A DNA stretch of 64,000 nucleotides. It comes from Prunus persica. Its lineage: Eukaryota; Streptophyta; Magnoliopsida; Rosales; Rosaceae. The notes beneath the pieces are model-generated. The model was not told the DNA's origin and did no database searches. It was given only the letters and a program-made list of their open reading frames with translations. Position 1 is the stretch's first letter. Each line of letters opens with the position of its first letter. The position numbers and the translations under genes were made by a program. The DNA lies in contig NC_034009.1 of assembly GCF_000346465.2 (NCBI RefSeq), forward strand, positions 45,662,240 to 45,726,239, given 5' to 3'. Positions 1-10,110 of this stretch are shown here, piece after piece.

Positions 1-591
1 AGTTTTCGAGAATGATTTTCCCAAAAAACCCCCAATGGAATTTAATTATACCGGTGAAGATCTTCCTGAGAACCTGTTGACACCTTCCTACGGCACGAAG
101 GTGGTGGTTTTGGAGTACAATGCGAGTGTTGAGCTGGTTTTGCAAGGAACTAATGTCCTAGCAAGTGATAACCATCCTGTGCATTTGCATGGATATAACT
201 TTTATGTTGTTGGCTGGGGCTTTGGAAACTTCAATCCCAAGAAAGACCCTTTGAATTATAACCTTGTTGATCCCCCAGAGGAGAATACAGTTGGAGTCCA
301 TAAGAATGGTTGGGTTGCAATCAGATTCAGAGCTGATAATCCAGGTCAACTATCCATTTTCTATTATACTAAATCTTCATAAAATTCATATATAACTTTG
401 TTTATGATCTTCATTTAAATTTCAAAAATTCATATCTAATTATTTGTATGGTTGATGCAGGTGTGTGGTTGATGCATTGTCACATAGAGCGCCACCAAAC
501 ATGGGGAATGACTGTGGTATTCCTAGTCAAAAATGGTAATAGTCCTCAAAATAAAATTCTACCACCACCTCACGATTTGCCTACTTGTTGA
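1..591 (+). CDS. Laccase (multicopper oxidase), 3' part; 5' end outside the window
   Basis: C-terminal part of a secreted plant laccase, a blue copper oxidase that oxidises monolignols and other phenolics in the cell wall. The frame is open from base 2, so the gene starts upstream of the window. Exons are <1..344 and 461..591; the intron 345..460 is GT-AG and splits a Gly codon. The first exon carries HPVHLHG, which contributes to the trinuclear and type 1 copper sites. The second carries HCHIERH, the T3/T1 histidine cluster. Four residues after its last His comes Met, the axial T1 position, as in low-redox laccases. The protein ends DLPTC, usual for plant laccases. All copper ligands in this part are intact. 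Which laccase clade it belongs to cannot be decided from this piece. Confidence 0.95.
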
Positions 592-1830
592 GGGGAGCAC
601 GTCCTCTTGTTATAACTGGATTTATATTTAGTGTAATAAATATGAAAAACGTGAATTCATATATGTATTGAGCTTAGAGCGCTCAAAAGAAAACTTAATT
701 TTGTAAGTCATATTCATAATGCTAACAATTTTGTGTTGCTCAAGCAAGAGTGTATGTTTATATTACTTGCTCATGTTTTGTGTCATATCGATCGACTCAC
801 TTTTTCAACAAGGAGGTACTCAAGGAAAATTGGATGAATACATTATCTGTCTTAGTCCAATAGACTTCCATCCTTGTTCTCTTTGGTGGTATCTTTTCAG
901 GAATGAAGAGTCTGTTTGCCCTTCCTCTCTTGATTTTCCAGTTGTAGGCCTAGTTTTCCTCCACATCTACTCCCCCACTACTCTTCAGCCATTTCACCTC
1001 TCTCACCCTTTTTTTCCTCTCATACGTACACTCACCCTCTATCAGTCCATTTCTCTCCCCCTTTCCAAGAAAACTTAAACCCTAAAATCCTCCTCTTTCT
1101 CTAGAATTTTCTTGGTTGTCTACTTGTTTGTTGCTGTTGTTTCTCCCCTACAACCCATCCTCGTATCTGAGATCATGTTATGGAGGTGTGGGCTTTGCAG
1201 TTTAATGGTCCATTTGGACCAATACCTGCTCATGGATCACTTGAGCATGATGAATGTTGGTGGCGCTTCCTTCTCTAATCCCACGCTTTACAGATCCCCT
1301 TTGATGGTTCCCCTGAACCTTCTCCTTCTTCCTATAGCTGCGGCGGCGACGATGACTGCTCGGTGTTTCTAGGGTTTGATTCTAGGATTTTTGTGTTTTG
1401 GGGGTTACCATTAGACCATTACTCGAGTATTTATTGTCCCCTTTTGACTTTTACTTTTCCAGAGTTATTATCCGTATAAATAATTTAGTATTTTCTCGTT
1501 TAATACTCGTATTATACACATACGTATGCATTTTTCAATAATACTTCCGTTTTTTGTACAGGTCTTAAAGGCTCGGTAAAATACAAGTTTTTTAAAAAGC
1601 AAACATACAATACATATATTTTACACGTACGTACATATTTTTCATGTTTAATACACGCAGTGTTTACAAAGTTTTCAATGATACACACCAAATTCAAGTA
1701 TTATCCACATAATTTTCACATATTATTGAATTAAAATAATATATATTAAAATAAATTATTGTAAAATATTATATAGTGGCCGAACTTTTCAGTTGTAGCT
1801 TACCAAAATTATAATTTTTTTTCATAAATC
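592..1830. other. Laccase 3' flank with an unrecognised gene-like fragment
   Basis: No recognisable complete gene. The stretch from about 960 to 1380 looks like the 5' end of a gene: a CT-rich leader, an AAACCCTAAA stretch, then more GC-rich sequence with open frames, for example a short ATG frame reading MEVWALQFNGPFGPIPAHGS from about 1181 that stops after about 32 codons. It passes into T-rich intron-like sequence after about 1385. I do not recognise the peptide. It could be a captured or decayed gene fragment, like those next to the other two palindrome arrays. From 1390 to 1830 the DNA is AT-rich without visible structure. Confidence 0.3.
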
Positions 1831-2129
1831 GTATAGCCGTGCGGCTATACTGGGCTTTTTTATTAAAATTTTTAAATAAATCGTATAGCCGTCGGCCATA
1901 CTGGGCTTTTTTTAATTAAAAAATAGCCTAGCCGCCCGGCTATACTCCGATGTTTTTTAAAAAAATTTAAAAAATAAATAGCATAGCCGTGCGGCTATAC
2001 TTTTTAAAATTTTTAATAAATAGTATAGCCGCACGGCTATACTCTTTAATATATAATATATTTAAAAAGTACAGCCGCCCGGATATACCCCTTTTTTTGG
2101 AAATTAATAGTATAGCCGAGCGGCTATAC
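1831..2129. repeat. Palindrome array 1 (7 copies of GTATAGCCG-NN-CGGCTATAC)
   Basis: Seven near-perfect 20-bp inverted repeats start at 1831, 1883, 1927, 1981, 2023, 2069 and 2110, spaced 41-54 bp apart by T/A-rich spacers. Central dinucleotides are TG, (one base only), CC, TG, CA, CC and AG. Arm changes are few: 1883 has CGGCCATAC, 2069 has GTACAG and GGATAT. Several copies are followed by TGGGCTTTTTT. Each copy could fold as a 9-bp stem with a GNNC loop. Same family as the arrays at 20465-20947 and 50550-51708. Function unknown. Confidence 0.95.
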
Positions 2130-3011
2130 TTTTTTGTTTTGTTTTTTTTTGCGCCGCTTAGGTTTTAGGGTTAGGCGGGTCCCATACTTTTTTTTTTGGA
2201 AGCCCATAGTCCACGAAGTCTACCAAGGCTTAATAAGGAAAGCCCAGCATTGTCAACGAGTGGGCAAGGAGGCGACTGCTAAATCCAACTCCATCATAGG
2301 CCCCACTACCAAGGCTTAACGGTCCAGAACAAATTTTTTTTTTTTAAATACTGTTTTTATTTTTTATTTTTAGAACGAAAATACTGTTTTTTAGGCCAAC
2401 ATAAATTTTATTTTAAAAGAGTACATTGACCTTTTTTAAACTAAAAAGAAGGCATTGCCCCCTGATTTATACACCTTGTTCCATTTGCCCTATGAACTTT
2501 TAATTTGGTATTGAGGCCCACCAATATTTCAAAACGTGTTAATGTGCCTCCTTCTATCAAGTTTGCCAATTCCTCTGTCAAATTCAGCTGCATGTTGGCC
2601 AACTCAACATTGACTTGATCAAATCTTCCGTTGAAATCATATTCTGAATCAACAAAGAAAAAGTGAAAATAAGCGAAAAATGGGGATTTCATAAGTGAAA
2701 ATGGTCTCTGAAGGGAAAAATGGGTCGAATTAATTAGAGTTTAAGTGGGTAAACCAAATCTTAATTTGAATGAATAAAACCACCCCTATATTTTAAGGGT
2801 GTTGCTAAAATTATCTCAAAAATTAAATATCTCTAGCACGTTGGTTTTACATTCAGTTTTTCGGTGATAAGTCATATAATTTTGTTACGGTCGAATATCA
2901 AAAGCCATATATTTCTTTTTTCATCTTTAGTTATATATGTTATCCATTAAAAGCTAACAATTTTTCTTGCAAGGAATTAGGCTATATGAATGATGTAGGA
3001 CCTCGTTTCGG
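2130..3011. other. Intergenic, no gene seen
   Basis: Starts with a somewhat GC-richer stretch (about 2150-2320) directly after the palindrome array. It could be another fragment carried with it, but nothing in it is recognisable. The remainder is AT-rich. A minus-strand frame of 83 codons at 2441-2692 has no recognisable domain. Confidence 0.5.
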
Positions 3012-3262
3012 TTTTCGGCTACAGCCACTATAATCTCAAAGTGGGCCGTGTGTGAATTACATGCATATCATAATCAGCATGGAACTCACACAAAACTACA
3101 ACTGATGGAATGGTACCCAAATTTCCCACTAAATGGGATCCACAACCTACAATATTGGACGTGAATATCACATTCACAATCACATCCCTACGCATGCATG
3201 ATTATTCATAACACTGGATTCATTCAGCAACTATAGTTGTGGCTGCGGGCTATATATATATA
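3012..3262. mobile_element. Possible MITE with imperfect terminal inverted repeats
   Basis: The left edge reads GGCTACAGCCACTATA and the right edge, on the other strand, CCCGCAGCCACAACTATAG. These are similar sequences in inverted orientation about 250 bp apart. Inside are short CATGCAT-type palindromes and no coding potential. No clear target-site duplication was found. Weak call. Confidence 0.3.
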
Positions 3263-3788
3263 TCGTCTGTTAAAATTTCAGAGGAACGGATTTTTGATTC
3301 ACAGCTAGTTATATTGATATCGTTTTCAATTTAACCACATGTTTAGCTGGTACAGAGTTTTATATGAAAGACATCGATTTTATTAGGAGTGAAACCGTTT
3401 ACTATATGTGACTTTCTATTTTGTTAAGTTCTCGATGTGGGACTGGTGTATTCTTTAACAGCATCAATTGAGGAATTTTTCAAATGAGTTTATGTGAGGA
3501 ACACTCTGCATTGTATTTTAATGATACGAAGCGTTTACATTTTAAGTATTTATTTGAAGATAATCTTTGTAAAAAAAATCAATTAAATCCAAAACCATTA
3601 ACCGCTTAATAAAATGGTTGCCATTTCAGTGTTTTCTTAAAGCACCATACTTGCCTATTTAGTTGGTCACAACTAGATAAGAGCCTTGACTTGCACACAT
3701 GTGGTTTCAAGTTTGAACTTCCCATAACACGTTGGTAGTGTCTGATAAGAAACCCCCACTCTTTTGTAGTTTAGACTATCGTTTATAT

Positions 3789-3790
<2 letters not shown>

Positions 3791-3844
<54 letters not shown>
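3791..3844. repeat. (AT)n microsatellite
   Basis: About 27 uninterrupted TA units. Shorter TA runs occur at 8618-8638 and 9040-9050. Confidence 0.95.
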
Positions 3845-3847
<3 letters not shown>

Positions 3848-4465
3848 GGCAAGCTTTGGTAGAGAGCAAGTAGTTGGCTTTGTTGGGTGCCAACCAAGTA
3901 AGTCAGTAATCATGTCCTATCCAACATAGCGGGGTCCCGGACATGCTTATTTTGTGCAACAAGCCAACGACCATAGCACACTGCTTTGAAACTTGCATTG
4001 GTCCCCCTTCCCTCCTACCGTACTTACTTGCCCATGACAGCCAGCAACCCAGAGCTCCATCCTTTATCCAAATCATTCATATTAATTATATTTCATGGCT
4101 CTAACTAACTCCCTAATTAAATTAATTATTAATTGTTCATGACTCTCGATAGCCCTTAATCTCTTGTGTCTACCTAATCCTTCACAAACAATACTTATAA
4201 CGAATATTATACATGCATAAAGTGTGTGTGAAAAGAAAAGGAGCCAGTATAGAAAATGAGGGTCGTGCAGGCGTCAGGGAGTTGCCGGCAAGGATGGCCT
4301 TGGCCGATAAGTCATTGCAGCAGGTGGTCGAGATATCTGCCCAACTCTGAGTTCCAGTTTTCTTTTTTTATCAACTATACTATTCCTGCGTTTAAAATTT
4401 ACTATTAATACTCTTAAATTATAAGAGATATGAATCTACATTATGGACTTAAGTCCCACGGAATT

Positions 4466-4556
4466 GCACACCTAAGTTAGGTCAGTTGACTATGGCAGTG
4501 TATATGCCCTTTTGGACCTAAGTTCGATCCTCCGTTCTACGTTATAATAATTCAAA
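4466..4556 (+). mobile_element. Possible tRNA-derived SINE fragment
   Basis: It contains an A-box-like TTAGGTCAGTTGACTATGG and, about 35 bp later, a B-box-like AGTTCGATCCTCC, the arrangement of a pol III internal promoter. A related stretch occurs at 28222-28312 with matching order (AAGTCAGTTGACCGTGACAG, then AGTACGAGTTCCCC). No poly(A) tail or target duplication is clear. It is not a functional tRNA, because no cloverleaf can be formed. Confidence 0.4.
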
Positions 4557-6330
4557 ATCCAACGGAAAATTATTTCCTTTTTCTTAATAAATAAGTAAAG
4601 TGGACAGCCCACAATTGAATCACGGGCCAACAACATTACCAATCTCTAAGAGCCCCAACAAAATTCATGAACTTAAAGACTCGAATGTAGTACTGGATAG
4701 TCCAAGGAGAGGAGTGAGAAATTATGGAAGCTGACCTGCCAACCACTGAACTTAAAACAGCTTGAATCAATATCCAAATGCAATGATATATTCTTCCAAT
4801 TTCTGTCATGGAGTGAATGGAAAGCAAAGGAAAACTACATCACATGTGATGCCTTTTGCCGCCATTTTTGTCACCGAACGTAGAATCCTAATTCATTGGC
4901 TTCAAATATACTCTTTAATTTATCATGTAGCACTCACTTTAGCTGAGATCTCAATTCTTCATCAGTTCACAACACTTTGGACCAATTCGTTTTATTCCCC
5001 TGTACAAGTAGTCTCTGACTAGAAGGAAGTTAACAGATTTGTCCAAAACAAAAAGAAGGAAGTTAAAAGAGAGAGAGAGAGAGAGAGGTGGTGGAGGAAG
5101 TTTTCTCTCTCATGAAATCGTGAGGATTTATCTTTCCCTTTTATTTATTTATTCATAAATCAAGTACAAAAATCGTCAGCCACAAGAACTAAAACAAATG
5201 CAGATAACTATGAGAGGTTAATACAAATATGGAAACACAGTAATTACTTAAAGTTAGTCTATATCTATATAGATATAAAGTAAATGACAAAGAATGGTGA
5301 AACATTCAAAATACCAGAAAATGTCATTGGTTAATGCAAACATTAAGAATCAAAATTATTAATTAAATGAAGATAATATGATAAATTCACACTTTTCATA
5401 TTAAAAAAATTAAAATTAAAAGAAAAATCAGATAATGGATCCTATTTTTATAGAACACAACTACCCATTATCTTTTGTAATTCTAAAATAAACTTAATTT
5501 ATTATAGAAAAGCCTCTCGCAGGCGCAGAAGCACGTGCGGAGAGACTAGTCTATATAAGAAGAAATACATCAGCAACAAGCACACAATGTATATCTCCAC
5601 TAATAGCCACATAAGGCCAAATAAATTTCGACATAAAAGCCGGTAGCCTGAACAAATCAGACATGAATCGCGGTGCTCCAAACTATAAATACAACTACAA
5701 ATCTTTAAACTCTCACAAATATAAGACATAAGTAGAAACAAGACAACAAACAAACGCCACACTCACAAAGAATTAATGTAATTATTGTAACTTAAGAAAC
5801 TGAAAGTAAATAATTCAACCACCTAGTCGTCATTGGGACAAACTGGAGTACCCAAAGAAAATAGATCAACCCGAAACATTATTGTAGATTTGCTACAGAA
5901 ACTCTAAATGAACAACACCAAAGAAAAAGAGCAGCCAAACACCGACATGAGTAGGGGACAATCCACTCGCTCTCAAAGGCAAGGAGAGTCGTAGACTAAA
6001 CAAAAAGACACAAGCCTTTTGCAGCAAAAAGCCTCCACAATTCAACACCTACACATGTGTTTCAGTGTCTCCACTTGATTGAGTTGAGACTAATCATCCT
6101 TTCAATTGAGGAGACGTAGTATGTACCGGATTAAAAAGTAAATGTCTCATGAATCTAACTTCTTCAGATTATTTTATCTTTATCTGTATTCCTTGACCTT
6201 ATTGTTTAAGCATATATAACTATTAATAAGACAATTGCTATTAAACAATAAACTTGTCGTTTGATTCAATAAATATCCTTAAAAAATTACATTAAATAAT
6301 TGGCTTTTTAAGAATATTTCCAATAAGAAG
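4557..6330. other. Intergenic, no gene seen
   Basis: AT-rich DNA with a short GA run at 5070-5088. Open frames at 4636-5022 and 5502-5762 show no domain, no homology I recognise and no splice context. I see no gene. Confidence 0.55.
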
Positions 6331-6609
6331 ACCTGAGGCGGATCCTACAACCATACATATTAAAAGTAATTTTGTATCTGAGGAGGAATGTCTTCTGTTT
6401 TTTTTTTTCCGCCAATGTATTAGCTACCATATTAGTTTCATAAAAGATATGATAAATATAATGAGTTATTTTTTTTTTCTTCAAAAAGATAAAAAGTTTA
6501 TAAAGAAGCTCCTTAAACCGATGAATCTTACAACCCTACATATTAAGGGCTCTTTTAGGAGTGACTCTGGGTAGACCAAAAAACACTTATATGAAAAATC
6601 ACTTCTCTT

Positions 6610-6644
<35 letters not shown>

Positions 6645-6885
6645 AAATAAAGCATTTTAAGTGGTTTTAAGTGATTATATGAAGAAACACATTCTCTCCA
6701 GAAGTGATTCCGGCATATCCAGAATCACTCCCAAACAAGACCTAAAAGTAAGTCTGTAATATAAACATTGAAGGAAAAATTACTGAACCAAATACTGATA
6801 TTTGAGGAGGAATGTTCTCTTTTGTCCACTATACGTATCAGCTACCCCTTGCTTCACGAAACATATAATGACTAGTGATCCGTAT
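6331..6885. repeat. Diverged tandem duplication, second copy interrupted by a MITE
   Basis: Copy A starts near 6331 and includes CCTACAACCATACATATTAA followed directly by AAGTAATTTTG, then GAGGAGGAATGT and a TTAGCTACC stretch. Copy B starts near 6512 with CTTACAACCCTACATATTAA, is interrupted by the element at 6547-6742, and resumes with TAAAAGTAAGTCTG, later GAGGAGGAATGT and ATCAGCTACC. The two copies are colinear, so copy A preserves the empty site of the insertion. Confidence 0.75.
6547..6742. mobile_element. Tourist/PIF-Harbinger-like MITE, 196 bp, TAA target duplication
   Basis: The left end is GGGCTCTTTTAGGAGTGACT and the right end, reverse-complemented, is GGTCTTGTTTGGGAGTGATT, both continuing into CTGG: imperfect inverted repeats of about 24 bp. 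The element is flanked on both sides by TAA (6544-6546 and 6743-6745), and the tandem paralogue at 6344-6370 carries the same sequence with one TAA and no insert. It has no coding capacity and a (TA)n run inside (about 6614-6641). TAA duplications and GG-starting ends fit the PIF/Harbinger group. Confidence 0.85.
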
Positions 6886-8233
6886 ATAGATGGAGCATTA
6901 AAAGTTTTTAATATTACATAGATGGCTCCACAATTTGCTCCATCCCTGTCATGATAAGTTCAAACCTGCTTCAGCTTGTTGATTTAATATCATATTTGCC
7001 CAATGAAAGGGACAAGGTTAAGTCCGTCAAATCCAACCACATGGACACAGGTTAAGTCAGTCCGTCAATTTTTGCCGTCCAAGTTGTGTCAAGTTACCTT
7101 CTTCCAATCGTACAAATCATATAATTATCCTATCTACCTTTTGTCTTAATTATGAAAAAAAATGTAAACCACTCTCCATTTGCATATAAGTTAAGCGATT
7201 GTGGGACCTCTACAACCAGAAAATGTTGAACACAAAATTAATTGCCTTAAGAATTTAAGTAGCATAGCATAACAAGTAAATATAAATAATTGATGATTCT
7301 TTAAATCCGCGGGTCTTATCTTAGAAGTGGCCCAATGGTGGTCCGACATGTGAGCACCTTTAATTATTTATTGTGATAAATTATAGAATATTATAATAAT
7401 ATGATCACGTGATACATCTTGTACACATATATGAGTGGACGCTAGAGTTTATTTCCCGTTTTCAGGGAATAATATCAATAAATATTCACTTGCATTATAA
7501 CACTTTATGACAATATTATCGTAGTATTCTATAATCACTTATTCACAGTTAAATCTCCCAACCAAAACGCACCTTATGGTGGTCGAACATGAGCCTCCAT
7601 AGATCCGTGGCAAGACTACCTCCGTACGCACCAAGCGAGTGTGCCGTTCCGAGGATGCCTTCGTAACAACGTGAGGCGGGTCATTGGTGTTGTTGAGCAT
7701 AACGGACGACAACCCGTATGTCCAGCTAATAAATAAAATAATCGGTCGACGAGGGTTTGTCTGAGTTGTTATAGCTACGTGGAGGGTCTGAATCCACGTA
7801 GCGAGATATTAGTAGTTGACTCGGCTGGATCAGTCTCCTACGTCAAACACTAAATAATTTGATACCCAAATTCTGCAAAGTTTCTTTCCATTAACGTACT
7901 ATATATTATCATCATCATGCCTGTATATATTTTAAAGTGCATGGGTACCAATAAAATTGGATATAAGAAAAAAGAGCCCATAAGATTTGCCCACCACATG
8001 TAGACGTACGACAATATCTAATCATGGCTACAGAGGACATCGACGAAAAATGAGGCACGTCTAATGGACACTGACGTGCATGATAATATACCACTATATA
8101 TTTATCTTCCTTTCAGGCACGTTCTATGTACGCTATTTCAATTCTACAAATGAAATTCATTTCTTAAAATAAAAAACAGAGAGGAGAAAGATCATTAGAC
8201 CAATATTGCTAAAATTATTTTTTTATAATTTAA
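6886..8233. other. Intergenic, no gene seen
   Basis: Mostly AT-rich. About 7570-7850 is GC-richer and contains a perfect inverted pair, CTACGTGGA and TCCACGTAG (around 7773-7802), so it may be transposon remnant DNA. The phrase TGGTGGTC(C/G)(G/A)ACATG occurs twice (about 7333 and 7578). No coding potential that I recognise. Confidence 0.5.
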
Positions 8234-8577
8234 TGAGATATTTAATTATATACCTATTCTTAGCATTAAAACTATAAATAAATTCTATACCATTTAATTT
8301 CTATAAACATACTCAAAAAATGACAATTAGCTCTATTGAATTTAATTTTAATTATTAAATTATTTTGATGCCCCCATTGAGTGTTTTGAGCTTTTTTATG
8401 AGGTTTTTGGGTTTGGTTTGTTTTAAGAGATCAATGACAGTTTTGTAATTTAAAAGAAGTTAAAAGCTTTTTTGTTATGTTGTAAATAGATTTTTGGTGT
8501 GTTTCTAAAGTTCATTTCATATAGGATTTTTTTTATAATTTGAGTTTCTATATTAGGTATTATAGTAAATCTCCCTT
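8234..8577 (+). mobile_element. Dispersed repeat, copy 1 (MITE-like, about 345 bp)
   Basis: This segment matches 42863-43212 in reverse complement along its whole length, including GAGATATTTA at one end, GATGCCC then TTGAGTG(C/T)TTTG, AAGTTAAAAGCTTTTTTGTTATGTTGTAAA, and TATTATAGT(A/G)AAT at the other end. The two ends of the unit share a TATACC(C) motif in inverted orientation, suggesting weak terminal inverted repeats. Non-coding. (Similarity judged by eye.). Confidence 0.7.
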
Positions 8578-9088
8578 TATTTGGAGCAGGTGATCAGTGG
8601 CATGAAAATAATTCTTTATATATATATATATATATATTAAATATGCGATCTGCAGATAATGTACAGATGTTATGGACAAATTTAAATATCCCTTTTGCAC
8701 GATTGGAATATCAACTAAAGAATTTACAGTACCCTTCAGTACTCTTATTTATGTTAGTGCTGTATATATAGATAGAGTACACTTATTTATATTATCCAAT
8801 TAGATCCAGCATCCAAGAATAATTAGCCTCATGCCACAAGACAAAGTTCAAAGTTCAAAGTCACCAGGCTTTCTGTCTATACATGCAAGCAAATTGCAAT
8901 GCACTGCTGGCTCAAGAAAAATATTTATAAGTCATTTTAATTGCAATTTACGATATTTATAAGTCCCACTTTAAATAATATCCCTCACCTAGAGGTCCAC
9001 TAAACCTAACTACATCCATTGACCTGGAGTGCATGATATATATATATATATGTATAATCTCTTCAACATATAATTTGTTTTTTTATTT

Positions 9089-10081
9089 TCATTTTACAAA
9101 AATATTACTAGGGGTTCCTATGAAGTGGTCGATTATGGTGTAAAACAGGGTGTTGACACCGTCTTCTATACCTTGACCTATTCGTTCGTCAAAGATAGGG
9201 TGGCCGTCATCATTAAGTTTTACAGCAAAGGTTATACGGCTTTTAGACTCAGGACTCAGATGTTTATCCCACCAACTTCTGAGAGTACCGGTGAAACCAG
9301 TGACTAACAGAGGGACAATTTCAGACTGTCTGAAACTGTGATTGGTGATATAACTATTGGCAACCATAGACATATGTTGTAACTTATTGAGGATCTCTTG
9401 CTCAGAGAGACCATCAATGTTCCATTCATACAATTTGTCGGAAGAAACAGAGAACTGGGTCTGCAGGTTTCTTTCTTCAAATTGAATGTCAGGAGGTGTT
9501 GGTCTGGGATACCAATTTTTGGTCAGACTACTGGGGCTGACAAACTTTTCTAATTTCTTAACTTTGGGCTCAACTTGGATTTCTAAAGTTTGAAAGGCTT
9601 TTTCAATTTTAGAAATATTGCTTACTTCTGAAGACTCAGACTCAGAGGTATTTTCTACTGCAAAGGCATCTAGTGTTTTAAGACCAGATTTCTCAGTTTT
9701 TTCAACTTTGTTTTTAGACTCTACGTCTGTAGAACCTAACTTATCGATTTTAGTTTCTATTATATCTAACTGTTTTCCTATAACAATTAGACTCTGGTTG
9801 GTATAATTATTTTGCTCAAGAATTCTTCTATTACTGTCACTGCTTTCAAAAGTTTTGAAAGGAGTAGCAGGAATAAGAGTATCTTTATGCTCAATAATTA
9901 TGGTTTCTACTGGAGGATGGCTAGACTCAACGACAGACTTATCTGCCATTTTCCATTTTTGCTGAGTTAAGGTTTTTAACTCATCATTTGACATATAGCG
10001 GCTTTCAACAAAATCAAGGTAGAAAATTTCAACTTGGGCTGACCGCATGTAATCTTTCCATTCACTAGTCAACCCAGTCAT
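9089..10081 (-). pseudogene. Pararetroviral capsid/gag-like ORF, C-terminally truncated (330 codons)
   Basis: The first part (roughly residues 1-190) is polar, charged and probably disordered. The second half (about 200-330) is a globular segment with a GFTG...WWD signature and an EDGVNTL...HFIG block, as in gag/capsid-like regions of plant endogenous viral polyproteins. In such polyproteins this region normally continues into further capsid sequence; here a stop follows immediately, so the ORF looks truncated. It reads away from the other viral ORF. The start chosen is the first ATG of the frame. Assignment to a particular viral protein is inferred. Confidence 0.55.
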
Positions 10082-10110
10082 CCCAATCGTTCAGAGTTCT
10101 TCCTTCCTCC

